Assembly: GCF_016656965.1 (NCBI RefSeq)
Contig: NZ_CP067977.1
Coordinates: 1,512,501 to 1,576,500 of the forward strand
DNA length: 64,000 nt
Direction of reading: 5' to 3'
From: Brevundimonas vitisensis
GTDB lineage: Bacteria > Pseudomonadota > Alphaproteobacteria > Caulobacterales > Caulobacteraceae
Below are positions 9,736 to 17,220 of this stretch, one piece after another; the first letter of the stretch is position 1, and every line of letters starts with the position of its first letter. The notes beneath the pieces are model-generated. The model was not told the DNA's origin and searched no databases. It saw only the letters and a program-made list of their open reading frames with translations. The translations under genes and the position numbers were made by a program.

Positions 9736-11445
9736 TCAGAGCCCGGCCACGACGGCGAGCATCTGGAAATGCTCGACGAGGGGGCCAAGGGCGAGGGCGG
9801 GGAAGAACTGCAACCCGCCGAGGATGAGGATGACGCCGACCATCAGCCCGATGAACAGCGGCCCGTGGGTCGGCAGAGTGCCGGTGCTCGGGGCCAGCTT
9901 GGGCTTGACGACGAGGCTGCCGGCGATGGCCAGCACGGCGATGGCGGGCACGAACCGGCCCATCAGCATGCCCAGGCCCTGGGTCGTGTTCCACCACGGC
10001 GAGTTGGCGGTCAGGCCGGCGAAGGCCGAGCCGTTGTTGGCGGCCGCCGAGGTATAGCCGTAGAGGATTTCCGACAGGCCGTGCGGACCGTCGTTCAGCA
10101 GACCTTCCAGCGCCGTCGGAAGAACCGCCGCCACGGCCGAGAAGCCGAGAATGGCCAGAGGCAGGACCAGGACCGCCACCATGGCGTATTGGACCTCGCG
10201 CGCCTCCACCTTCTTGCCGAGGTATTCAGGCGTGCGACCCACCATCAGCCCGGCGATAAAGACCGAGAGCAGGGCCATGACCACCATGACGGCGATCCCC
10301 GAGCCTACCCCACCCGGCAGGATTTCACCGAGTTGCATCAGGAACATCTGCAGCCCGCCGCCCAGCGGCATGTAGCTGGCGTGCATGGAGTTGACCGAGC
10401 CGTTGGAGGCGCCGGTGGTCATGGTCGCCCAGGCGACAGATGCCGGGACCCCGAAGCGAACTTCCTTGCCTTCCATATTGGCCGAGGCGTCGATCCCGGC
10501 CGCAACGAGCGCCGGCGCGGGCTGGGTCTCGATCGCATACATCGCCGCCCCCGAGAGGCTGAGCAGGACCAGGGCCGCGACGGCGAGTGCCCGCACATCC
10601 TTCTTCGCCAGCACGCAGCGGCCGAAGGCGAAGAAGGCGGCCCAGCCGAGCACATTGATCGAGATGGCGGTGATCAGATTGGTCAGCGGCGTCGGGTTCT
10701 CGAACGGATGCGCCGAGTTGACGTTGAAGATGCCGCCGCCGTTGATGCCGAGCTGCTTGATCGCCAGCTGGCTGGCGGTGGGCGCCAGCGACAGCGTCTG
10801 CGATCCGCCCTCCAGTCCCGTCGCGGTCGCGGAGGCGTCCAGCGTCTGGGTGACGCCCAGACCGCCCAGGACGATCGCGAGGACCACCGACAGGGGCAGA
10901 AGCACCCAGAGCGTCGTCCGCGTCATGTCGGCCCAGAAGTTGCCGACCCCCTCGCCGCGATTGGCGACGAAGGCCCGCGCCAGGGCCGCCGCGATAGCGG
11001 CACCGGTCGCGGCGGAGAGGAAGTTCTGAGCGGTCAGCCCCGCCATCTGGCTGAAGTGCGACATCGTCGTCTCGCCGCCGTAGGACTGCCAGTTGGTGTT
11101 GGTGACGAAGCTGACGGCGACATTAAACGCCAAGTCGGGCGACAGGCCGGCGAAGCCCTGCGGATTGATCGGCAGGACGTTCTGGAACCGCAGCAGCGCA
11201 TAGAGCAGGAAGAACCCCGCCGCGTTGAACGCCAGCAGGGCGCCGGCATAGCCGAGCCAACCCTGGTCGTGCGCCGGGTTCACCCCGGCGGCACGATAGA
11301 ACAGGCCTTCGATCGGCTTCATCACCGGGTCGAGCCAGGTCCGCTCGCCGTTCCAGACGCGCGACATGTAGAGGCCGATCGGCCAGCCGATCAGGGCGGC
11401 CAGACCGATCGTCAGGGCGATCTCCGCCCATCCTTGAATGTTCAT
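9736..11445 (-). CDS. kdpA: KdpA, potassium-binding and channel subunit
   Basis: A 569-residue polytopic membrane protein with around ten hydrophobic segments and typical KdpA stretches: '[18 protein letters not shown]', '[20 protein letters not shown]', '[13 protein letters not shown]' and '[10 protein letters not shown]', which line the selectivity filter loops in this potassium-channel-related family. It takes up K+ from the periplasm and couples to KdpB. The ATG at 11445 follows the kdpF stop by 12 bases. Length matches the family. Confidence 0.96.
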   Translation of the reverse strand: MNIQGWAEIALTIGLAALIGWPIGLYMSRVWNGERTWLDPVMKPIEGLFYRAAGVNPAHDQGWLGYAGALLAFNAAGFFLLYALLRFQNVLPINPQGFAGLSPDLAFNVAVSFVTNTNWQSYGGETTMSHFSQMAGLTAQNFLSAATGAAIAAALARAFVANRGEGVGNFWADMTRTTLWVLLPLSVVLAIVLGGLGVTQTLDASATATGLEGGSQTLSLAPTASQLAIKQLGINGGGIFNVNSAHPFENPTPLTNLITAISINVLGWAAFFAFGRCVLAKKDVRALAVAALVLLSLSGAAMYAIETQPAPALVAAGIDASANMEGKEVRFGVPASVAWATMTTGASNGSVNSMHASYMPLGGGLQMFLMQLGEILPGGVGSGIAVMVVMALLSVFIAGLMVGRTPEYLGKKVEAREVQYAMVAVLVLPLAILGFSAVAAVLPTALEGLLNDGPHGLSEILYGYTSAAANNGSAFAGLTANSPWWNTTQGLGMLMGRFVPAIAVLAIAGSLVVKPKLAPSTGTLPTHGPLFIGLMVGVILILGGLQFFPALALGPLVEHFQMLAVVAGL

Positions 11446-11457
11446 GGCTGCGGCTCC

Positions 11458-11544
11458 CTAGAACCGCTCGGGGCGCAAGAGCGCCGCGACCATGTAGACG
11501 GCGACGACGACCGCGCCGACGCCCCAGAGTATGGCGACCAGCAT
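11458..11544 (-). CDS. kdpF: KdpF, small stabilising subunit of the Kdp ATPase
   Basis: A 28-residue single-helix peptide starting 'MLVAILWGVGAVVV' and ending in the highly typical 'LLRPERF'. KdpF is a lipid-like stabiliser of the KdpABC complex in the inner membrane. It sits directly upstream of kdpA, as in most kdp operons. Its ATG at 11544 lies two bases after the stop of another micro-ORF, so the two are probably translationally coupled. Confidence 0.93.
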   Translation of the reverse strand: MLVAILWGVGAVVVAVYMVAALLRPERF

Positions 11545-11546
11545 CG

Positions 11547-11630
11547 TCACACCCGCTTCAGGACAGCAGCGAGAACGGCGAAGACGACAAACGCCCCGCC
11601 GCCGATCGCCAGAAAAATCAGATCGGCCAT
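11547..11630 (-). CDS. 27-residue membrane peptide, first gene of the kdp operon
   Basis: This 84-base frame encodes one hydrophobic helix: it begins 'MADLIFLAIGGGAFVVF' and ends 'VLKRV'. A strong ribosome binding site, GGAGG seven bases before the ATG at 11630, supports translation. The TGA stop is two bases before the kdpF start. The acidic N-terminus, central helix and basic C-terminus suggest an inner-membrane peptide with a cytoplasmic C-terminal end. I recall comparable short frames before kdpF in other bacteria but know no assigned function. It could be an extra small Kdp subunit or a leader that sets kdpF translation. Confidence 0.75.
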   Translation of the reverse strand: MADLIFLAIGGGAFVVFAVLAAVLKRV

Positions 11631-12051
11631 GCCGACACCTCCAGCCAGACATCCAGCGACGCGCCAGCCTGTCGCGCGCTTCCGCGTAACAGCGCGATCG
11701 AGATCAACGGGGCTCTCGCGTCTCGTTGGAAACAGACCACCGGAGGGCGTAAGGCCGCCATTCGGGTTCGTGGTCGCCGCATAAGGGGAGCGTAAAGGCG
11801 CGCGTAGGCCGGCAAGGGCTGCCTGGCAGAGTGAGGCCGCCCGCCACGGAGGACGCCACCCGCTAAAACAGTGGGACCGAAGCGGACCGCGGCATGGGGT
11901 CGATGAGCGGGCCAGAGAGCCTCAGACTCTCTTTCTGCTATTATTGAAGCGATTCAAAAGGCTGGATGCGAAACGATCCGGCCCGTTACAGACGAGCATG
12001 CGACGCGACGTGACTCGCCGCATCTTTATCTATTCAAATATAAGAAGAAAA
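11631..12051. other. Upstream region of the kdp operon
   Basis: This 421-base gap should hold the kdp promoter and any KdpE site on the minus strand. There are AT-rich patches near 11932-11960 and 12025-12050, but no clear copy of the enterobacterial KdpE box and no firm -10/-35 pair that I can identify by eye. Short frames here have no supporting ribosome binding site or family signature. Confidence 0.5.
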
Positions 12052-12128
12052 TGGCGCACCCGAAGAGATTCGAACTCCTGACCCCCAGATTCGTAGTCTG
12101 GTGCTCTATCCAGCTGAGCTACGGGTGC
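12052..12128 (-). tRNA. tRNA-Arg (anticodon ACG)
   Basis: On the minus strand the sequence folds as a full cloverleaf of 77 bases. The acceptor stem GCACCCG pairs with CGGGTGC, the D arm has AGCTCAGCTGGATAGAGC, the anticodon loop CTACGAA gives ACG, the T loop is TTCGAAT, and CCA is encoded at 12054-12052. ACG, modified to ICG, decodes CGU/CGC/CGA arginine codons. Confidence 0.95.
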
Positions 12129-12296
12129 GCACGGCCGCGAACGGCGAGGGCGGGTCTTTAGCGGGTCGGGCCGGGGCGTGCAAGCCGTTGTGCGCAAGAT
12201 TTGGGGGATGTCGGCTTCGGCACTGCCCGAAAGGGGTCAGGCCTTGGCGAAACAGGCTCTGGGGCCTAGGTCAGGACGGTCTGTGCGGAGCTGCCT

Positions 12297-14057
12297 ATGA
12301 TCTCGACCCTATCGACACCCAAGGGCCCGCTGGCAGCGCTGGCCCTGGCTGCCCTGGTCGGCCTGGGGGGATGCCAAGCCCTGGGCGACGGATCCGAGCC
12401 GGCGATACAGGTCCCCGCGGCTGCGCCCGTGGCACCTCGGGCTGTGGGGCCGTTTGTGTCCGCCGCCAATCCGCTGGCTGTCGAGGCGGGCATGCAGGTC
12501 TTGCGAAAAGGGGGTTCGGCGGTGGATGCGGCCGTGGCGATCCAGGCGGTGCTGGGGCTGGTGGAGCCGCAGTCGTCCGGCCTGGGCGGCGGGGCCTTCA
12601 TGATGGTGTTCGACGCCGCCTCGGGTGAAGTCACGGCCTATGACGGGCGTGAAACCGCTCCGGCCGCCGCCACGCCCGAACTGTTCTACGAGGACGGCAG
12701 GCCGCTCGGCTTCATGGACGCGGTCCTGTCGGGGCGATCGACGGGCGTGCCCGGCGTGGTGGCCATGCTGGGCATGGCGCACGGAGCCCACGGCAAGCTG
12801 GCCTGGAGCGAATTGTTCGGGGAAGCCGAACGCCTGGGGCGGGAAGGCTTCATCGTCAGCCCCCGCCTGGCAGGGATGATCGCCCTGGAGCGAGGTCAGG
12901 CCCGAACCCGCTGGGCCGAGGCCTATTTCACCAAGCCGGACGGTCGCCGCTATGTCGCGGGGGATGTTCTGCGTAACCCGGCCTATGCCGACACGGTGGC
13001 TGCGATCGCCCAAGGAGGTGCGCAGGCCTTCTACACCGGTCCGATCGCCGAAGGGATCGTGAGCACCGTGGGCGAGGCGCCTCGACCGGGGGGTCTGACC
13101 ACGGCGGACATGGCGGCCTATCGTCCGATCGAGCGGGGAGCGCTGTGCCGCCCCTATCGCATCCACGTCATTTGCGTGCCGCCGCCGCCGTCCAGCGGGG
13201 TCGCGATCCTGCAACTTCTGGCCATGGCTGAGCACACGCCGACGATTCTGGGCGGAGCCGAGGATGCGGCCGCCTGGACCAGTTTCTCCCAGCTGCAGCG
13301 GCTGATGTATGCCGACCGTGATCGCTATGTTGGGGATCCGGCCTTTGTCGGGGTCCCGGTTCAGGGCCTGCTGGACGAGGACTATGTCGCGGGCCGTGCG
13401 GCTCTGGCCTCCGGCCTGACCGGGGCAGCCGAGGCGGGCACTCCGCCGGGCGGCGTGTTCAGGGCGCCGGATGCGACCAACGAGCCGGCCGGAACCTCGC
13501 ATTTCGTCGTGGTGGACGCCGAAGGCAATGCAGTCAGCATGACGACGACGGTGGAAAGCGTGTTCGGTTCGGGGCGGATATCGGGCGGATTTTTCCTGAA
13601 TAATCAGCTGACCGACTTCTCCTTCCAGCCGCTCAGGCCGGACGGGGGCGCGGCAGCCAATGCGGTGGCTGCGGGCAAACGACCGCGGTCGTCTATGGCA
13701 CCGGTCATCATTCTGGATCAGGACGGGCACCTGGTGGGGGCGCTGGGCTCGCCCGGCGGAACCTCGATTCTGGCCTATAATGCCAAGGCGATCATCGCCG
13801 CCCTGGACTGGGGCCTGCCGCTGCAGGCGGCTTTCGATCTGCCCAATCTGGTCGCACGCGGCGGCGGTTTTGGTGCCGATACGGACCGGTTTAGCCCCGC
13901 TGTCCGCCAGGGCTTGGCAGAGGCGGGAATAACCCTGCGCCCCAATGCTTCCGAGAACTCTGGCCTGCACGGCGGCATCTGGAGGCAAGGTCAGGACGGC
14001 TGGTCCTGGGACGGGGCTGCGGACGACCGACGTGAAGGCGTAGCCCGGACATTCTAG
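12297..14057 (+). CDS. ggt: Gamma-glutamyltransferase, lipoprotein form
   Basis: A 586-residue precursor. The lipobox 'GLGGC' places the lipidated cysteine at residue 26, suggesting an anchored periplasmic enzyme. The large-subunit motif 'SGLGGGAFMMV', 'GVPGVVAML' and 'PPPPSSGVAILQ' are typical. Autocleavage would occur before Thr400 in 'GTSHFVVVD', making this Thr the N-terminal nucleophile of the small subunit; 'RPRSSMAP' follows. The enzyme hydrolyses or transfers the gamma-glutamyl group of glutathione and related compounds. It stands alone, with a convergent gene downstream. Confidence 0.95.
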   Translation: MISTLSTPKGPLAALALAALVGLGGCQALGDGSEPAIQVPAAAPVAPRAVGPFVSAANPLAVEAGMQVLRKGGSAVDAAVAIQAVLGLVEPQSSGLGGGAFMMVFDAASGEVTAYDGRETAPAAATPELFYEDGRPLGFMDAVLSGRSTGVPGVVAMLGMAHGAHGKLAWSELFGEAERLGREGFIVSPRLAGMIALERGQARTRWAEAYFTKPDGRRYVAGDVLRNPAYADTVAAIAQGGAQAFYTGPIAEGIVSTVGEAPRPGGLTTADMAAYRPIERGALCRPYRIHVICVPPPPSSGVAILQLLAMAEHTPTILGGAEDAAAWTSFSQLQRLMYADRDRYVGDPAFVGVPVQGLLDEDYVAGRAALASGLTGAAEAGTPPGGVFRAPDATNEPAGTSHFVVVDAEGNAVSMTTTVESVFGSGRISGGFFLNNQLTDFSFQPLRPDGGAAANAVAAGKRPRSSMAPVIILDQDGHLVGALGSPGGTSILAYNAKAIIAALDWGLPLQAAFDLPNLVARGGGFGADTDRFSPAVRQGLAEAGITLRPNASENSGLHGGIWRQGQDGWSWDGAADDRREGVARTF

Positions 14058-14126
14058 GGCGCTACCGGCCGGCCTGCTTGAGCGCGGTTTGGGGCGCTAC
14101 CGGCCGGAGGCTTGCCTGGGCGCGGC
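14057..14126. repeat. Imperfect tandem 35-bp repeat between convergent genes
   Basis: A 16-base core, GGGCGCTACCGGCCGG, occurs at 14057-14072 and again at 14092-14107, each followed by a related GC-rich tail with 'GCTTG' and 'GCGCGG'. The unit starts at the last base of the ggt stop codon. The CCGGCCGG core is palindromic. Only two copies are present. Confidence 0.7.
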
Positions 14127-14135
14127 CTGGACAGC

Positions 14136-15011
14136 CTATTCGGGTTTGATGGACAGTTGGAAGGCAATCAGGCCTTCGCTGACGTCGGTGTCGATGCCGC
14201 TGCGGCTGCCGACATGCACGCCTTCAGGCTCGATCTCGCGATAGATGACGCCGAACGAGCTTTGCATATCGCCGCGCCGCCAGGCCACGCCCAGTTGGGC
14301 ATCGCCCAGAAACACGCCGCTGTCGTGGCTGTAGCCCGAGCGGGCATAGTCGCCATCGCGGTTGCGCGCGAAATTATAGCCGACGGCCCGCCCTGATCCG
14401 GCGGCATAGATGTACCAGCGGCCCCGCTCGCCAAAGGCGTCCTGACCTTCGGGCACCAGCTTGTCCAGGTCGCGGCCGATGCGAACCGTGGCCCCGGCCT
14501 CAGCCGATCCACCCCGGTTGCCGACGCCGAACCCGGCGTGCGGGGTCACGCTTACCTCCAGCCCCGAAGGCGTATAGCCCACCACCGTCGGCCAGCCGCG
14601 CACGAAGGAAACGTCGTAATCCTCGGCCTGCACGCCCAGGGTGTCACTTGGGCCGGTCGGCACTGGCGCACCGTCCAGGCGACGCAGGGGGCCGGCAGAA
14701 CGCACTCGGAACCTGTCGGAATGGGTATCTGTCGAGGTCCAGACGTCTCGCGAGGTTGCCACCCACGGCGACAGGGAATCATCGGCCGAGGCGAAGCTCT
14801 GAACATCGGCACGCGCCGGGCCGGCGGGGCCATAGGTGCGGTCGGTGGCGGGGATGAAACTGGCCTGGCTATTCAGGCGGGCGGTGATCGGACTGCTGGA
14901 GTCGGTCCAGCCCAAACCGCTGCTGGCCCCAAATGAGGTCTGCGCAGCGGCCGATCCGGCACACACTGTCATCACACCAATACTGGCGGCGAGAGCCGAC
15001 AAACGCATCAA
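14136..15011 (-). CDS. Exported envelope protein, possibly LpxR-like (DUF2219)
   Basis: A 291-residue protein with a signal peptide ending near 'GSAAAQTSFG'. The C-terminal half alternates short strands: 'EVSVTPHAGFGVGN', 'GRWYIYAAGSGRAVGYNF', 'FLGDAQLGVAWRRGDMQSSF', 'GVIYREIE'. This resembles proteins annotated in Caulobacterales as lipid A-modifying LpxR family (DUF2219), an outer-membrane barrel that removes a 3'-acyl chain. I cannot confirm the catalytic Asn/Ser/His residues of true LpxR, so it may be a non-catalytic relative. It is convergent with ggt. Confidence 0.5.
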   Translation of the reverse strand: MMRLSALAASIGVMTVCAGSAAAQTSFGASSGLGWTDSSSPITARLNSQASFIPATDRTYGPAGPARADVQSFASADDSLSPWVATSRDVWTSTDTHSDRFRVRSAGPLRRLDGAPVPTGPSDTLGVQAEDYDVSFVRGWPTVVGYTPSGLEVSVTPHAGFGVGNRGGSAEAGATVRIGRDLDKLVPEGQDAFGERGRWYIYAAGSGRAVGYNFARNRDGDYARSGYSHDSGVFLGDAQLGVAWRRGDMQSSFGVIYREIEPEGVHVGSRSGIDTDVSEGLIAFQLSIKPE

Positions 15012-15131
15012 CGGTCCCTTCCCAGTCCGTTAACTGCCGCGAGTGTGCACGAGATACGGCCTCTCGCCAACTGACTCTTTTGCGACATAATCCTGATGTC
15101 GCTGCAAACGCGATCCTTCCCGCCCGGGTTC

Positions 15132-15165
15132 CCCATACCGGCGGAGCCATTCCCGCATACCGGCG
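15132..15165. promoter_or_regulatory. Direct repeat, possible operator
   Basis: CATACCGGCG occurs at 15134-15143 and 15156-15165, each preceded by TTCCC. The spacing is 22 bases, about two helical turns, so a dimeric regulator could bind both on one face. It lies in the divergent gap between the LpxR-like gene (minus) and the 121-residue membrane protein gene (plus), 54-85 bases before the latter. Binding is inferred only. Confidence 0.35.
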
Positions 15166-15218
15166 TTAACCCTGACGTTGCAGCCACGCTCGGCGGTTGC
15201 GGATCATAGAGAGACGGC

Positions 15219-15584
15219 ATGGAAACCCTGATCGATCAGATCGGCACCTTCTTGATGGGGTTGTTTGCCCTCGCCCAGGGCGGGTTCGACGGCGTCAATC
15301 AGGTCACAGGGCTGATCATCGCCCTGATTGCCGCCCTGATGATGCCGACGTGGCGGTCGCTGTGGGGCACGGCCGCAGGGGCGACCCTGGCCCATATTCT
15401 GGTCGGCGTGATGCGGCCCGTCCTGGATGGCGGGGCCTTTGTGCTGCCCGACATCATGACGGGGCAGTTCTGGATGACGGCCCTGGCGCTGTTCCTGGGC
15501 TATGCGGTGGTGATTGCCGTCTTTTTCTTCATCAAGACCCTGCTTCCGGGCGTGTCGCCCCGCAGGACGCGAGCCGCGCACTGA
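15219..15584 (+). CDS. Small polytopic membrane protein upstream of cpaA
   Basis: A 121-residue protein of unknown function with three to four hydrophobic stretches: near residues 8-22, 30-44, 52-66 and 84-106 ('FWMTALALFLGYAVVIAV'), ending in a basic tail 'SPRRTRAAH'. No family motif is recognised. It starts at ATG 15219 and ends 67 bases before cpaA in the same direction, so it may share its transcript. In Caulobacter the pilin gene pilA occupies the position before cpaA; here this gene does. A link to pilus assembly is inference from position only. Confidence 0.7.
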   Translation: METLIDQIGTFLMGLFALAQGGFDGVNQVTGLIIALIAALMMPTWRSLWGTAAGATLAHILVGVMRPVLDGGAFVLPDIMTGQFWMTALALFLGYAVVIAVFFFIKTLLPGVSPRRTRAAH

Positions 15585-15651
15585 TCTGACCGTCGCCGGC
15601 ACAGGACGACAGGCAACCCGTCCTTAACGCCAGCCGGATACACAAGGGGTC

Positions 15652-16167
15652 ATGGAGACTGTGACCCTTGCCCTGCTCGCCATCCTGCCTGCCCTGGTCA
15701 TCGTGGCCGGACTGAAGGATCTGACCAGCATGACCATACCGAACTGGATTTCGGGCCTGGTCGTCCTGGGGTTCTTTCCCGCCGCCTTTGCCGCCGGATT
15801 GCCGCTGGGCGAGGTGGCCGTGCATCTGGGCGTTTGCGTCGCCGCGCTGGCGGTCGGCATCGGCCTGTTCGGCCTGCGGTTGATCGGCGGGGGCGATGCC
15901 AAGCTGATGGCCGCCGCCTGTCTGTGGCTGGGCCTGTCGGGGTCGGGCATGTTCATCCTGTGGACCGGCCTGATGGGCGGGGTCTTCTGCGTTTTCCTGG
16001 TCATCGCGCGGGCCCGGGCCCAGCCCTATGTCGCCGGGGCCCCCGGCTGGGTGGCCCATCTGCTGGAGCCGAAGGGCGATATTCCCTATGGCGTCGCCAT
16101 CGCGGCGGGGGTGCTGATGGCCTATCCGGCCTCGCCCTTGGTCATGCGTTTCGCCGCTGGAATCTGA
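15652..16167 (+). CDS. cpaA: CpaA, A24 prepilin peptidase
   Basis: A 171-residue inner-membrane aspartic peptidase of the short TadV/CpaA type, lacking the N-methylation domain. The two catalytic aspartates are visible: D23 in 'GLKDLTSMTIPNW' and D82 in 'GGGDAKLM' (GxGD motif). It should cut Flp pilins and TadE-like pseudopilins after the glycine of their short leaders, including those at 51.5-54 kb in this window. It opens the cpa gene series; cpaB follows after 132 bases. Confidence 0.95.
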   Translation: METVTLALLAILPALVIVAGLKDLTSMTIPNWISGLVVLGFFPAAFAAGLPLGEVAVHLGVCVAALAVGIGLFGLRLIGGGDAKLMAAACLWLGLSGSGMFILWTGLMGGVFCVFLVIARARAQPYVAGAPGWVAHLLEPKGDIPYGVAIAAGVLMAYPASPLVMRFAAGI

Positions 16168-16299
16168 GCGCCCGGCGCGGCGGAGAGTCCTGATCCGGGA
16201 CGGATTTAGGAGCGCGTTAACCCGCACAGGCCATGGTCGTTAACGGCAGGCATACAAAGGACCGAATCCGAGTCCGGTCCAGCCCGCCGGAGACCGTCG

Positions 16300-17220
16300 A
16301 TGAAGCCCGCCCGTATCGCCGTCATCTGTATCGCTGCCGTCTCGGCCATCGGCCTGGCTCTGGTCGTGCGCGCCATGGGGTCGTCGTCCGGTGAGCCCAC
16401 GGCCATCGCGGCCGCTGCCCCTGCCCCTTCGGTGCCGATGGCCAAGGTCCTGGTCGCCGCGCGCGATCTGGAACCCGGCCAGCGCCTGACCGATGCCGAC
16501 ATGGACTGGAAGGACTGGCCCGTATCCGAGGTCAATCCTGCCTTCATCACCGATGGGTCGGTGCCCATCCCGGTCGAGGGCGGCGAGGAACAGCCGGCCG
16601 ATGCGCCCAAGCCCAAGGGTGCCGTCGCCACTGTGGCGCGCGCTGCCACCAACATGGCCACTGGCGGTGCAAAAGCCGACTACGTCGGATCGGTCGTGCG
16701 CGAGACCATCCTGGCCGGAGAGCCGATCGTCGGCCGTAAGATCGTTCGCGCCGGGGACAGCGGCTATATGGCCGCCTATCTGGAGCCGGGCATGCGGGCC
16801 ATGGCCATCCGCGTCACGGTCGAGACCGCCGCCGGGGGCTTCATCCTGCCGGGCGACCGGGTCGATGTGCTGCTGACGCGCGAACTGCGTCTGGTCGATG
16901 CAGCCGGACCCGATTCCAGCCGCGCGAAATTCTCGTCCAATACCGTCATGCAGAACGTCAAGGTCCTGGCCATCGACCAGTCGACCCGGGCTGGAGACGA
17001 CGAACAGACCGTCATCGGCGCGACCGCCACCCTGGAGGTCAGCCCCGGCGATGCCGAAGCCCTGGCCCTGGCCAAGTCGGAGGGTGAGTTGTCGCTGGTG
17101 CTGCGCTCCTATGCCGACACCGGCGGCCCGTCCGGCCGCGTCGCCCCGCAACGCCAGACCCAGACCACCGCCGTGCGCGTCTATCGCGGCGGAGAAGCCC
17201 AGACGGTGGTGGTGCAATGA
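16300..17220 (+). CDS. cpaB: CpaB, Tad pilus assembly protein (RcpC)
   Basis: The 306-residue product has an N-terminal membrane anchor (about residues 5-22), then the SAF/CpaB domain with 'VLVAARDLEPGQRLTDADM' and a later 'GYMAAYLEPGMRAMAIRV', both family signatures, and 'FILPGDRVDVLLT'. It is a periplasmic component that helps link the secretin to the inner-membrane machinery. The stop overlaps the cpaC start by four bases (ATGA), implying coupled translation. Confidence 0.95.
   Translation: MKPARIAVICIAAVSAIGLALVVRAMGSSSGEPTAIAAAAPAPSVPMAKVLVAARDLEPGQRLTDADMDWKDWPVSEVNPAFITDGSVPIPVEGGEEQPADAPKPKGAVATVARAATNMATGGAKADYVGSVVRETILAGEPIVGRKIVRAGDSGYMAAYLEPGMRAMAIRVTVETAAGGFILPGDRVDVLLTRELRLVDAAGPDSSRAKFSSNTVMQNVKVLAIDQSTRAGDDEQTVIGATATLEVSPGDAEALALAKSEGELSLVLRSYADTGGPSGRVAPQRQTQTTAVRVYRGGEAQTVVVQ

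Noticed and set aside
7620..11784. Very long plus-strand frames opposite kdpB and kdpA
   Set aside because: They are GC-rich shadows: composition is dominated by Arg, Gly, Asp and His with no domain signatures, while the minus strand encodes complete Kdp subunits.
11618..11815. 65-residue minus-strand frame overlapping the kdp micro-ORF
   Set aside because: Basic and low-complexity with no ribosome binding site; it is out of frame with the better supported 27-residue peptide.
11631..12051. KdpE binding site
   Set aside because: The AT-rich patches do not show a convincing enterobacterial-type box, and no consensus for this group is known to me.
16204..16250. CtrA boxes upstream of cpaB
   Set aside because: Two GTTAAC hexamers and a TTTA-N8-TTAA are present, but none matches TTAA-N7-TTAA closely enough to call a site.
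16240..17217. Minus-strand frame opposite cpaB and similar frames across the pilus locus
   Set aside because: Third-position GC shadowing explains them; the plus frames carry clear Cpa motifs and overlapping start-stop joins.
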